From DATMNR01 sp963702765 (GTDB taxonomy: Bacteria; Chloroflexota; Ktedonobacteria; Ktedonobacterales; Ktedonobacteraceae): a DNA stretch of 64,000 bases. Location: contig CAVPEB010000016.1 in assembly GCA_963702765.1 (NCBI GenBank), forward strand, positions 1 to 64,000, given 5' to 3'. Below are positions 52,748-62,032 of this stretch, one piece after another. The position numbers were made by a program, and so were the translations under genes. Below the pieces are notes generated by a model. It saw only the letters and a list, made by a program, of their open reading frames with translations. It had not been told where the DNA came from and searched no databases. The first letter of the stretch is position 1; each line of letters starts with the position of its first letter.

Positions 52748-54329
52748 ATGTTCGATTTTGATTACCCCAAAGTTAAACATTCGCTAGCACGAACAGCTCC
52801 TGCAAGATCCTTATCCCGCCTGATATATCGATACCCAGGGAGTTATTCGTGGCGCGAATCTCATGGCTTTCTGGATATCGGAATGTGCTTAAACCCACTC
52901 GAGCCAATTCACCCGCTGCTTTACTTGGAAGAAGTATTTTTAGCATTTTTTCGAATAGCTTTCAGCGCATTCCCATCGAACAAGAACAGTGAATTCTACT
53001 CAAAGAAATCGTCGATGGTAAAGCGTATGAAAGCCAATGCGAATGTGGAATCGCTTATCTATGATCAATTTCATTGCTGCAATGAAGATAGATCCGCTAC
53101 TTGAGAAAATTTACGAGCAAGCACTTGCTACTATCCGATTATGAATGGGAACACCCACTTAATATATGCCTCCAGGACACATAGGCAGCCAACCGATTGC
53201 TGGAATTTCAGGATACTATCTATCGTCTTGAAAGGGATAGCTGGATTTCTTTCCATGTATATTCCGACTCGCTCAACTTTGCCAGAAATTGAAAAGCAGT
53301 ACGGGTTGCTCATCGAAGAATATGGTGGCAATGCTTATATTCAACTTGATGACCCGAACCAGGATGCGATAGAAAGCAATCAAATTCCTATTGAATTTTG
53401 GAACCCACTTTCGCGCTTATTATCCCTCTTTGATCCAGGATCCGCTCTGGTATATTATGGGAGAAAACAAGGCGCACCAACTATTGATAGGTAGTTCGGT
53501 TGTCGGGGCGCATTTCTTCGACTTGTTCTTTGCTCCCCAACTTCATGAATGGATGGGACCGATACAGGAGACAACGGCTCCTCGCGCGATCAAATACTTT
53601 ACTGAATTTACTTCCTCATTTCTGAATGAAGAACATGAATTTCATGATCAATATGAACAAACAATGGCGAGATTGATGCAACTGCCAGATTTCAGATACA
53701 TGCTCGAGGTATCGCGAAAATTACCTATCCGTCTTTATATACCAGATAATATTGAAGCACCTTTCTACACCTGTAGAGTAATTCTCCCATGGTCAATTTC
53801 CTCTCAGATCGCATTACAGTTCAGATCTATGGCGAGGATAATACACAGGAATCGAATGGTTCATACCGATATTCGCGATTACCAGGTGATCCTGGTGCCG
53901 GAAAACTATGAAACGGAAGTGGCTCTCATTCTGTTGCACCTCCAATCTGCCTCGCAGAATCATTATGCAGAGCGCCCTGGTTTTATGACTTCGTTGCCTC
54001 AGTTCTTATGGCTATTGAGCGTGATGAGGACAGTCAATGAAGGACTCGCGGGAGTGGACGAAGATACGACATGGGAACCAGAGTCAGCTCTTGGGCGCAT
54101 AAATGATAAGGTAACTTCCCAGTATAGCGAGCAAGCTACTAACGATGTAAGCGAGATTATTAATGAGTTCAGAGATATCATTGAGACGTTGGATAGCAAA
54201 GAGATAGTGGCTAAAGAAAATGTGCTGGCTATGCTTTACGGTTTCACAAGTAAAATGGAATTGATGGATCAGCTAAGTGAATTTCTCCTAGTCGAATTAG
54301 AGCGATATAAAAATATTCAGACAATGTGA
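52748..54329 (+). pseudogene. Decayed PAS-type regulator
   Basis: Fragments in all three frames together read as one protein. Order of the pieces is QDPYPA / YIDTQGVIRGANLMAFWIS (PAS-like), NPLEPIHP / AALLGRSIFSIFSNSFQRIPIE, NSEFYSKKSSMVKRMKANAN, FIAAMKIDPLLEKIYEQALA, DYEWEHPLNI, GIAGFLSMYIPTRSTLPEIEKQYG, and then from about 53410 a clean 300-aa C-terminus beginning FRAYYPSLIQDPLWYIMGENKA. At least eight indels or stops lie within the first 750 bp, against one or two per gene elsewhere, while the C-terminal 900 bp is open. The N-terminal half looks like a PAS-like ligand-binding segment. Real decay is more likely than sequencing error here. The Shine-Dalgarno AAGGAG lies just before the start. 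Confidence 0.6.
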
Positions 54330-54583
54330 GATACATTGCCTGATCTTCTCAATCAACTAGCATTGTCACCTTTACTCTCTAAAGGTATACAAGTACGCTA
54401 TAATCGCCAGGCTCAAAACTGGTCTAAACAATACAGTGTATCCCTTTTCATAGCTACCCCCACATTCTTTTTGACGGACTATTTGATCCTTTTTATCTCG
54501 AAGAATACTGCTTCCCTTGCGATCTCTACGAGGTGATGTGCATAAAAAAGAAAACTTTGCTATAGTATATAAGAAGAAAATCG

Positions 54584-54611
54584 TTGACTAAGTTAGTTAA
54601 TTAAATATAAA
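54584..54611 (+). promoter_or_regulatory. Promoter of the marR-like gene
   Basis: TTGACT (54584-54589), 16-bp spacer, TATAAA (54606-54611), with only 13 bp to the MarR start codon, so the leader is very short. The spacer and -10 contain the AT-rich palindrome TTAATTAA, a plausible autorepressor site. Confidence 0.55.
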
Positions 54612-54624
54612 TGGATGGTGCTTT

Positions 54625-55119
54625 ATGGATGAAATATCTCATCTTTTGCAATCTGATGAAACCTATGATGAGAACGACCGTGATTACGTGCAGTTGACCT
54701 CCATTGCTTACGCTTTGGATGATTGGTATACACGTCTGGGACGACAATTTGGCCCTCTTTCACGCCCACAACGGCGCATGCTTCGCCTCCTGAGCATAGA
54801 ATCTCCGGTACGAGTCGGTGACCTCGGTGTGCAACTGGGGCTGACCACAGCGGGAACGACACGTATGCTCGATAAGCTTGAGGCAATGGGTTACGCGAAA
54901 CGGTCGCGTACCGATCAACGTGATCAGCGCCAGGTCTATGTGTCATTGACACTTCCAGGTGCAATTGCATTACGTGATGCGGAGGGTGTATTCCTGGAAC
55001 GAATACAGGCTAGTTTGAAAAATCTTAGTCCAATAGAGCAAGAAACGCTTGCTCAACTTCTACACACGCTCAACGAAAATGAACAAGCATCAATGCCTGG
55101 ACTGGTAAATGATGTGTAA
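54625..55119 (+). CDS. MarR family transcriptional regulator
   Basis: A 164-aa winged-helix protein. The DNA-recognition part is about residues 50-105 (LSRPQRRMLRLLSIESPVRVGDLGVQLGLTTAGTTRMLDKLEAMGYAKR), followed by the wing (RTDQRDQRQVYVSLTLPGAIAL) and the dimerising C-terminal helices. It probably represses itself and the ABC exporter that starts 66 bp downstream, an arrangement typical of drug-responsive efflux operons. A good promoter lies just upstream. Confidence 0.9.
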   Translation: MDEISHLLQSDETYDENDRDYVQLTSIAYALDDWYTRLGRQFGPLSRPQRRMLRLLSIESPVRVGDLGVQLGLTTAGTTRMLDKLEAMGYAKRSRTDQRDQRQVYVSLTLPGAIALRDAEGVFLERIQASLKNLSPIEQETLAQLLHTLNENEQASMPGLVNDV

Positions 55120-55185
55120 CAGGCATAAATGAATGCTCATATCAGTGAAGATTGTTGCAGAACACTAGGAGGAGAGGAACACGAA

Positions 55186-57052
55186 ATGGCTTATTCTGGT
55201 GGAGGTCGGTTTGGAGGTATGGGCGGCGGTATGGGTGGAGGGATGGCAACACTTTGGAATCAACAGCGCTCGCTGAGGTACCTAAGCGATGGAAAGCCTG
55301 ATATCTCGCATACACTGGCTCTTGTTTGGAAGTCTTTAAGCGTATATCGCTGGAAACTTATACTTGGGACATTGGTGATGATTTTGGGCGTTGCCGTAGG
55401 GTTAATTCCACCATTACTTATACGCGAAATGATAGACGTTGCAATTCCAGAGCATCAAATTCGACTCATTCTCTTACTTGGAATTGGCCTTGTGCTTTTT
55501 CCTATTGGAAGCGCACTACTCGGGATGGGTCAGAACTATTTGAGCATCGTCATTGCTCAGGGAATGATCGCTGATCTGCGTGATCGCCTCTATCGACATG
55601 TGCAATCGCTCGGCCTGGACTTTTTTACATGGTCACGGGCAGGGGAAATTCATACCCGCTTTCTCAATGATGCTGGAGGTCTGCAAAACGTTCTGACACA
55701 ATCGTTTCTCGGCACCTTTGCAAATTTGATCACTCTGGTTGGTACATTGGCGATCATGATTGTTATCAACTGGAAGCTGGCTCTGGTCACAGCTGTCGCT
55801 TTGCCAGCTTTTGCTTTTCCGATCCTGCATTTCGGACAACGTCGCTACAAAGCCATGGAACGCGCTCAGATAGCGCTTGGTGAACTCTCAGTGGTTTTGG
55901 AGGAAACGCTCAGCCTTTCAGGAGCTATCGTTGTCAAAAGCTTTGGGACGGAGGAACGCGAGACTCAGCGCTTCGACACTGTGAATTCAAGTGTACGCAC
56001 AGAGCAGGTATCGCAACTGCTGGTAGGGCAATGGCTCTCTGTTGTAGTGCAGAGCCTGGCGGCGATTGGTCCTGCTCTGCTATATACCTATGGGGCATTT
56101 CTCATCATCACACACCAGATAGCTCTGGGAACAATTGTTGCTTTTGCCACTTACCTGACCCAACTCTATGCTCCGGCTTCTTCTTTAGCAGGGGCCAATG
56201 CCACCCTACTTGGCGGATTGGCTCTGTTTGACAGGGTCTTTCAATACCTGGAAATTCCTGTGAGTGTGCCAGAACCGGCAACACCACACGTTTTGCCTCC
56301 ATTGCCAAAGGAAGGAATCGTCTTCGATCGTGTTAGTTTCAGTTATCCAGGAAAAGCCATCCATAAAGAAGTGCTGCATGAAATATCTTTTACCGCACCG
56401 CTTGGTCAACTCACTGCACTGGTTGGTCCCAGTGGCGCGGGCAAATCCACCATTCTTTCGTTGGCTGCGCGCTTCTATGATCCTACGATCGGTAGCGTTT
56501 GGCTTGATGGTGTCGAATTACAAGACATTGCGCAGCACGACCTGCGCCATCGTCTGGCGGTTGTTACCCAGGAACTTTTCCTCTTCCATGCAAGTTTGCA
56601 TGACAATATCTGTTATGGAGTTCCTGACGCATCCAGGTCTGAGGTAGAGGCAGTCGTGGAGGCAGCACAGTTGCAGGATCTACTAGAACGACTTCCTGAG
56701 GGACTTGGACACGATTGTTGGTGAACGTGGTTATCGACTCTCAGGAGGTGAGAAACAACGAGTGGCGATTGCGCGGGCTTTGTTATGCCAGGCGCCCTAT
56801 CTGCTGTTGGATGAAGCCACCAGTTCGCTCGATTCGCAAGTGGAAAGACGAATTCAGGCAGCACTGGAGAAACTGGTTGAGGGGAGGACTGTGATCGCCA
56901 TTGCCCACCGGCTTTCGACAGTGCAACGAGCCGATCAGATTCTGGTTATACAGCAGGGAAGTATTGTCGAGCAAGGAACTCACGAAAATTTGTTACATCA
57001 ATCGGGGCTATACAAACGTCTCTATATTGCACAATTTGCCCCGGAGAAGTGA
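55186..57052 (+). CDS. ABC exporter, fused permease-ATPase (frameshift near 56705)
   Basis: About 622 aa when joined. Residues 1-20 are a Gly/Met-rich leader (GGGRFGGMGGGMGGGM), then a six-helix type IV transmembrane domain (about 60-340). The ATPase has Walker A GPSGAGKST (56431), the Q-loop VVTQELFLF, signature LSGGEKQR (56740), Walker B LLLDEATSSLD and the H-loop AHRLSTV. The signature half is in another frame; dropping one C at about 56704 gives PEGLDTIVGERG and joins both. One intact half-transporter suggests a homodimer. The start is taken at 55186, behind GGAGGAGAGG. Together with the marR-like gene it is likely a multidrug or lipid exporter operon. Confidence 0.82.
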
Positions 57053-57181
57053 TGCCAGCACAACTAGTTTGTTGATTGACAGGCAAGGTGCTATGCGACA
57101 AAATTGAAAGAGGCATAAAGAAGCAAGTAACGCTTGCACGGAATATGCCAGTTCATTGCAAAATAGAGACGAAAGCAAATA

Positions 57182-58054
57182 GTGATGATCGAAACCTTTG
57201 AGCAAACTCAGATTAACACAAGTGGAGCCATTATCAATCTTGTCAAAGGAGGGAATGGATTTCCATTACTGCTACTACATGGCTATCCTGAAACCCATTT
57301 GATGTGGCATAAAATTGCTCCTCGTCTTGCTCAAGAATTCACCGTAGTCGTATCCGACCTGCGTGGCTATGGTGACAGCTCAAAGCCGCAAGGTGATCTC
57401 GACCACTATAATTATTCGAAAAGAGCTATGGCTCAAGACATGGTAGAAGTGATGACCCAGTTGGGTTTTGAAGAATTCTTTGTAGTTGGCCATGATCGAG
57501 GCGCGCGTGTCGGACATCGCATGGCTCTTGACCATGTTCAGCGTGTTAAGAAGTTGGCTGTGCTTGATATTGCTCCTACCTATAAAATGTACATGACAGC
57601 AGATAAAACCTTTGCAACTGTCTATTACCACTGGTTCTTTCTGATCCAGCCATATGACTTACCTGAGCGTTTGATTGGGTCTCAACCCGAGTACTATCTT
57701 CGTTCATTTTTAGTAAGAGGGAGTGCAGATGCTGCTGCTTTTACTCCTGAAGTGGTGGAAGAATATGTGCGCTGCTTTAGTGATCCGGCGACCATTCACG
57801 CCACGTGTGAAGATTATCGCGCATCTGCCACTGTTGATCTGCAGCATGACGAAGCTGATATGAGCCAGAAAGTGATCTGTCCTTTGCTCGCCCTGTGGAG
57901 TGAGAAGGGATTTGTAGGCCACAAATACGATGTCCTGGAGACATGGCGTGAGCGAGCGAGTAATGTGCGAGGAGGTACTCTCCCTGGCGGGCATTTTATT
58001 CCTGAAGAATCGCCAGATGAGACATATCGTGCCTTACGAGAGTTTCTGGTGTAG
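57182..58054 (+). CDS. Alpha/beta hydrolase, haloacetate dehalogenase-like
   Basis: A 290-aa alpha/beta-hydrolase. The motifs match the fluoroacetate/haloacetate dehalogenase branch: HGYPETHLMWHKIAP (oxyanion), SDLRGYGDSSKP, nucleophile Asp in VVGHDRGARVGHRMALDH (about 109), and the catalytic His in GGHFIPEE near the C-terminus; the halide-binding Trp may be in YYHWFFLIQPYDLPERLIG. Epoxide hydrolase is the main alternative. Start is GTG at 57182 or ATG at 57185. It forms a likely pair with the SelD gene downstream only by position. Confidence 0.82.
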   Translation: MMIETFEQTQINTSGAIINLVKGGNGFPLLLLHGYPETHLMWHKIAPRLAQEFTVVVSDLRGYGDSSKPQGDLDHYNYSKRAMAQDMVEVMTQLGFEEFFVVGHDRGARVGHRMALDHVQRVKKLAVLDIAPTYKMYMTADKTFATVYYHWFFLIQPYDLPERLIGSQPEYYLRSFLVRGSADAAAFTPEVVEEYVRCFSDPATIHATCEDYRASATVDLQHDEADMSQKVICPLLALWSEKGFVGHKYDVLETWRERASNVRGGTLPGGHFIPEESPDETYRALREFLV

Positions 58055-58128
58055 AGTAATTACGGTGTGGATTTGTGGTTTAATAGAGAGTGTTTTTTCT
58101 ATCTACACAGCCAAAGAAAGGTTTTCCA

Positions 58129-59184
58129 ATGAGTGTTTCTCAACCTGTTCGTCTCACCGAACTTGCCAGTTGTGCAGGGTGTGCTGCAAAAATTGGCGCT
58201 GATATATTGGCCCAGGTAGTCAGTCCGCTTCGACAGAGTAATGTTCCTTCACAGTTGTTGATTGGTCTGGATGCAATCGATGATGCGGCCGTCTATCGTG
58301 TAAACGACCAGCAAGCTATTATCAGTACTGCTGATTTTTTCCCTCCCGTTGTGGATGATCCATATACATTTGGCGCGATTGCTGCCACTAACGCTATGAG
58401 CGATGTGTATGCTATGGGCGGTCAGGTACTGATGGCAATTAATCTTGTTGCCTGGCCTGAGAATCTGGATACAGCTATTCTCAGTGAAGTGCTGCGTGGA
58501 GGAATGGAGGCTGTTGAGAGGGCGGGTGGTGTGATTGCGGGAGGGCATTCCATATCCGATGACGAGCCGAAGTATGGACTCGCTGTGACAGGTATGGTAC
58601 ATCCGGATCATATATTGACAAAAGGGGGCGCAAAACCGGGCGATATACTCGTTCTCAGTAAGCCGTTAGGAACGGGTCTCATGACGACGGCACAAAAGCA
58701 AGGGAAGGTGCGCGAGGAGGACATGGCGGCCGCGATCCAATCAATGACATGGCTTAATCGCAGAGCAAGCGAGCTTCTTGTTCAGGCAGGAGCAGGTATT
58801 CATGCGGCTACTGACATTACCGGATTTGGAATTCTTGGGCATGCCTGGGAGATGGCTGCTCAGAGTTTAACCAGCATGCACTTTGACTACAATTCGCTGC
58901 CACTGCTGCCGAATGCCCGTCATTATGCCGAGCTTGGATGTATTCCTGGCGGAACAGGGCGTAATAAGCGTTCGGTTCAGGCTCACGTTCACTTTGGTGA
59001 TCATCTGGATGAAATTGATCAAGCGATCCTCTATGATCCTCAAACCTCGGGAGGTCTTTTCGCAGCCATCGATCCTTCACTCTGGTCGGAACTTTCACAG
59101 CAGAAAGACGTTACATTCTGGCGTATAGGAGAGGTGACCGAATTTGTAAGCAATCCGGATCGCATCGTCTTAGCTGTCGAGTAA
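58129..59184 (+). CDS. selD: Selenide, water dikinase
   Basis: A 351-aa enzyme making selenophosphate from selenide and ATP, the selenium donor for selenocysteine or 2-selenouridine. The active-site segment is ASCAGCAAKIG (about 13-23), with Cys in place of Sec; the catalytic Lys is in CAAK. Further motifs are GLDAIDDAAVYRV, TADFFPPVVDDPYTFGAIAATNAMSDVYAMGG, GGHSISDDEPKYGL, DITGFGILGHAWEM and LYDPQTSGGLFAAI. ATG 58129 follows AAAGG. No selA, selB or tRNA-Sec lies in the window. A hairpin at 59194-59233 follows. Confidence 0.93.
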   Translation: MSVSQPVRLTELASCAGCAAKIGADILAQVVSPLRQSNVPSQLLIGLDAIDDAAVYRVNDQQAIISTADFFPPVVDDPYTFGAIAATNAMSDVYAMGGQVLMAINLVAWPENLDTAILSEVLRGGMEAVERAGGVIAGGHSISDDEPKYGLAVTGMVHPDHILTKGGAKPGDILVLSKPLGTGLMTTAQKQGKVREEDMAAAIQSMTWLNRRASELLVQAGAGIHAATDITGFGILGHAWEMAAQSLTSMHFDYNSLPLLPNARHYAELGCIPGGTGRNKRSVQAHVHFGDHLDEIDQAILYDPQTSGGLFAAIDPSLWSELSQQKDVTFWRIGEVTEFVSNPDRIVLAVE

Positions 59185-59193
59185 TCAAAGAAA

Positions 59194-59233
59194 GAGCGGG
59201 TTCATGGTCTGTCAAAGTGTCATGGACCCACTC
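59194..59233. terminator. Hairpin between convergent selD and DUF6510 genes
   Basis: 13-bp imperfect stem (GAGCGGGTTCATG with CATGGACCCACTC, two mismatches), loop of 14 nt, 9 bp after the selD stop. A-rich on the left and T-containing on the right; a probable bidirectional terminator. Confidence 0.5.
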
Positions 59234-59239
59234 TTACAT

Positions 59240-59503
59240 TTAATCCTCTTTACGTATCTGAAGGACACGCACACCGCGCATATCAAGCCAGTAGCGGCCT
59301 TTTGCCTGTACCACGCGGATGAGGACATTATCGCAGGATGGGCAGCGTATGACCGTTCCCATACCATGCTTATAGACTGCAAGTTCACCTATCGCATGAA
59401 TTACTCCACAGCCCGAACAGGTTGATTGAACGAGCGTCATTTCAAAGGGAAATATCTCCTGTAGGATGCCTCCGGCAGCATTGCCGTCAAGTTTGTTTTC
59501 CAT
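59240..59503 (-). CDS. DUF6510 family zinc-ribbon-like protein
   Basis: An 87-aa protein with two CxxC pairs, STCSGCGVIHAIGELAVY and VIRCPSCDNVLIRVVQ, a small zinc ribbon, ending in YWLDMRGVRVLQI. This is the DUF6510 pattern of Actinobacteria and Chloroflexota. Its start ATG overlaps the stop of the upstream flavin-reductase gene by one base (TAATG), so it is translationally coupled and part of a three-gene operon with the reductase and the sulfite-oxidase-like gene. Function unknown; possibly a redox partner or assembly factor. Confidence 0.8.
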   Translation of the reverse strand: MENKLDGNAAGGILQEIFPFEMTLVQSTCSGCGVIHAIGELAVYKHGMGTVIRCPSCDNVLIRVVQAKGRYWLDMRGVRVLQIRKED

Positions 59504-60262
59504 TACGTTCCTCCTGTTGGACCAAAACGCTCGGTCTTGATGCGTGCTGGCTCATATCCGAGTGAAAGCAATCCAGCCGCTGCCGTCTCGACGAACGATG
59601 TAGGTCCACAAATGAATGCCAGGGGTCGTTGTTCGGATGGCCATGCACTCTCACCCAGCAACGTCGGCATCTATCCGGCGATGATATCCTGTCCATCCTG
59701 GTGGTTGAGTGCGGGTAAGGGTATGCACCACTTCTAACATTCGATCTTCACTGGCAAGGCGGTCCAGCTCGTCACGGTAGATAATATCCTCGTAGTTACG
59801 TGATGAATAAATCAAGCGAGTAGCAACTTGATTACCTACCCTTTGGCGATGGCGAATCATCGCCATTAATGGCACAATGCCTGAACCCCCCGCTACGAGC
59901 AAAAGAGGGCCTCCCATCTGCGCTTCCCAGACAAAGTAGCCACCAATTGGGCCTCGCAATTCAAGCTTATCCCCGACGCGTAATTCATCCACTAGATAAG
60001 GTGAAACTTCCCCATCCTCCAATCGTTCAACTGTAAGCGCGATATGTCCTGTTTCCTCTGGAGGAGAGGCGATTGAGTAACTTCGCTCTGCCTGATAGCC
60101 ATCATCAGCGGTGAGTCTAACATCTACATGTTGGCCAGCTTGATGACCAATCCAATCGGGGAGTGCCAGCACTAAACTCTTCGCCTGTGCTGTTTCCACC
60201 TGGATGTCAATCACCTTCCCGAGTTGCCAATTCAGTCGCCCCAATACCGTTCTTCCTTCCAT
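59503..60262 (-). CDS. FAD/NAD-binding ferredoxin-reductase-like oxidoreductase (frameshift near 59655)
   Basis: About 253 aa when joined. The FAD domain has AERSYSIASPPE (R-x-Y-S motif, about 65), and the NAD domain has LLVAGGSGIVPLMAMIRHR (about 115-133), YSSRNYEDIIYRDELDRL and the C-terminal FICGPTSFVETAAAGLLSLGYEPARIKTERFGPTGGT. The last part is in another frame after DADV; dropping one G at about 59652 restores it. There is no [2Fe-2S] domain, so it is an FNR-like module that passes electrons between NAD(P)H and a partner, here probably the adjacent molybdenum protein. The ATG overlaps the upstream stop by 31 bp; TTG at 60244, behind GGAAGGA, is an alternative. Confidence 0.8.
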
Positions 60263-60843
60263 GGATCACCATGATTGTTGTAGCCAAGAGACTCCCAGAA
60301 GCCCGGTTCATCATGATCGGACAATCTGAGGCTGCGTACCCACTTGGCGCTTTTCCAGAAGTACAGGTGGGGGACAAGCAATCGTGCGGGCCCGCCGTGT
60401 TCAGGCGCGATAGGCTCTCCCTGGTAGGCATAAACTATCCAGGCTTTTCCACCCATAATTTCATCTAGAGGGAGATTGGTTGTGTATCCTCCATCAGAGG
60501 TGGCAATCATGTAGTTGGCGTCGAAGACAACCTGGTCTAACAAGGTATCAAGAGAAACACCTTCCCATTGGGTATCCAGTTTCGACCATTTAGTTACACA
60601 GTGGATATCTACAGTCACAGTCTCGTGAGGCAGTGTCTGAAATTCGGCCCACGTCCACCGTTTTGGTTGATCGACCTCTCCTACAATGGAGAAATCCCAT
60701 TTCTCTAAAGGGGTATGCTGGGTTGGGCCTGCTGTTAGAACCGGAAAACCTCGCTCGAGATACTGTCCTGGCGGGATTCTGCCACTAACATCGTTCTGCC
60801 GATTACGGCAATGGAATCCTCGCGAGATAAATCCTTCACTCAT
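60232..60843 (-). CDS. Sulfite-oxidase-like molybdopterin protein
   Basis: A 203-aa protein of the oxidoreductase molybdopterin-binding family (YuiH/YedY-like). The molybdenum-ligand Cys is in TVDIHCVTKWSKLDTQWEGV (about residue 92); further signs are TTNLPLDEIMGGKAWIVYAYQGEPIAPEHGGPARLLVPHLYFWKSAKW. It lacks a Tat leader and the C-terminal dimer domain of true sulfite oxidase, so it is a cytoplasmic single-domain member. It is the first gene of an operon with the FNR-like and DUF6510 genes (31-bp and 1-bp overlaps), suggesting that the three form one electron-transfer unit. Start ATG follows AGAGAGGTGA. Confidence 0.88.
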   Translation of the reverse strand: MSEGFISRGFHCRNRQNDVSGRIPPGQYLERGFPVLTAGPTQHTPLEKWDFSIVGEVDQPKRWTWAEFQTLPHETVTVDIHCVTKWSKLDTQWEGVSLDTLLDQVVFDANYMIATSDGGYTTNLPLDEIMGGKAWIVYAYQGEPIAPEHGGPARLLVPHLYFWKSAKWVRSLRLSDHDEPGFWESLGYNNHGDPWKEERYWGD

Positions 60844-61273
60844 GCGGTCACCTCTCTCTCTATGCTTAAGGCATGCATTTCATGACGCAATCCTTCACTG
60901 TACTATTAAAACACATTTTGCGTGAAATCTCTTTAACAAACTGTATAGGTAATGCCCCAAACGTTACATTTTAGTTGACAACACCCCATAAAAAGTGGCT
61001 CAATAATGAATGATATTACATGATCAAACATTTCTCCTCTCATGATCTGCCCTGATCTTCAGATCTTTGCCAGTAAACTCGATCATTCAGAAATATGGCC
61101 GTTCTTAGAGAAAGTATCATAAGAGCAGAAGAAGAAATTACCGCATGTAAAGTCCTTACAACAATCCTATTGTTTCAAAGTTCAGATGAAGTATTTTCAA
61201 TGTATGATAATCCCGGAATGGGTAAATAGGAAGACGGCAGATTTAATAACTGTCTCGAGAGGAGTGGTGTTTC
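60844..61273. other. Divergent intergenic region
   Basis: 430 bp, AT-rich, with TTGACA at 60975-60980 but no well-spaced -10. It must contain the promoter of the sulfite-oxidase operon. No gene or repeat seen. Confidence 0.4.
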
Positions 61274-61999
61274 ATGACCTACACACGACGAAATAGTGCA
61301 ATTGAGCAACAAGAGGCCTACCTGAAAGCCACACAGGTCACAACGATATGCGAACAGCTTCATATCAAGCTTGATCCCATTGACTGGCAACAGTACGGAT
61401 TGTTGGCCCCTGTGAAAGTGAATTCTATCGAGATTGCTTCACTTTTGGAACTGGGAAAACGTGATAGCGACGATATTCTACGTCAAGTTCAAATCAAGTT
61501 ATTCGCGCATGCTGCTCTTGAAACCTTTCACTCTCGAAATGGCATCAAAGCCTTAATGTGGAGCCCTGTCGAAGTCGTACAGCCACAAGAGTTTATAAGC
61601 CTCTGGATCGTCACACTTGAGACAGATGAACGAATTCCTATCGTTGAAACCATCGAAAATGGGCAGCGTGTCTACGAACACTATCAGTTTGATGGAGACG
61701 ATGGACAGCAGCTCGCTACGCTCTTCGGGCCGGTGTGTGAAGGGGAGCATCAACTGGGTGATATTGTAACAATAAAGGAGCGTGATCGTGAATATACCGG
61801 TGAGATTATATATATCATCCCTTCAAGCAAAGTATTCACTAATCGCAAATATGCATCACGAGGAAATCGCACCACTCCTGAAACTGCCACTTCGAATAAT
61901 GTAGTGCTATCAAAATATATCGTGGATTGTAACGATGGCTTCCCCCATATTGTCTATCAATCGCAAGTGATTCAAGAACCAGAGTCTTCGCAAAGTTGA
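61274..61999 (+). CDS. Hypothetical protein
   Basis: A 241-aa soluble protein of mixed alpha/beta type, with no domain I can name. Its N-terminal third is helical (AIEQQEAYLKATQVTTICEQLHIKLDPI), the middle is strand-rich (SLWIVTLETDERIPIVETIENGQRVYEHYQFDG) and the C-terminus (LGDIVTIKERDREYTGEIIYII) looks like a small beta-barrel. The ATG is preceded by GAGGAG. It is convergent with the GT4 gene, 33 bp apart. Confidence 0.62.
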   Translation: MTYTRRNSAIEQQEAYLKATQVTTICEQLHIKLDPIDWQQYGLLAPVKVNSIEIASLLELGKRDSDDILRQVQIKLFAHAALETFHSRNGIKALMWSPVEVVQPQEFISLWIVTLETDERIPIVETIENGQRVYEHYQFDGDDGQQLATLFGPVCEGEHQLGDIVTIKERDREYTGEIIYIIPSSKVFTNRKYASRGNRTTPETATSNNVVLSKYIVDCNDGFPHIVYQSQVIQEPESSQS

Positions 62000-62032
62000 A
62001 GCTGATCGGGGAAAAATCTCTGTTAAAACTTA

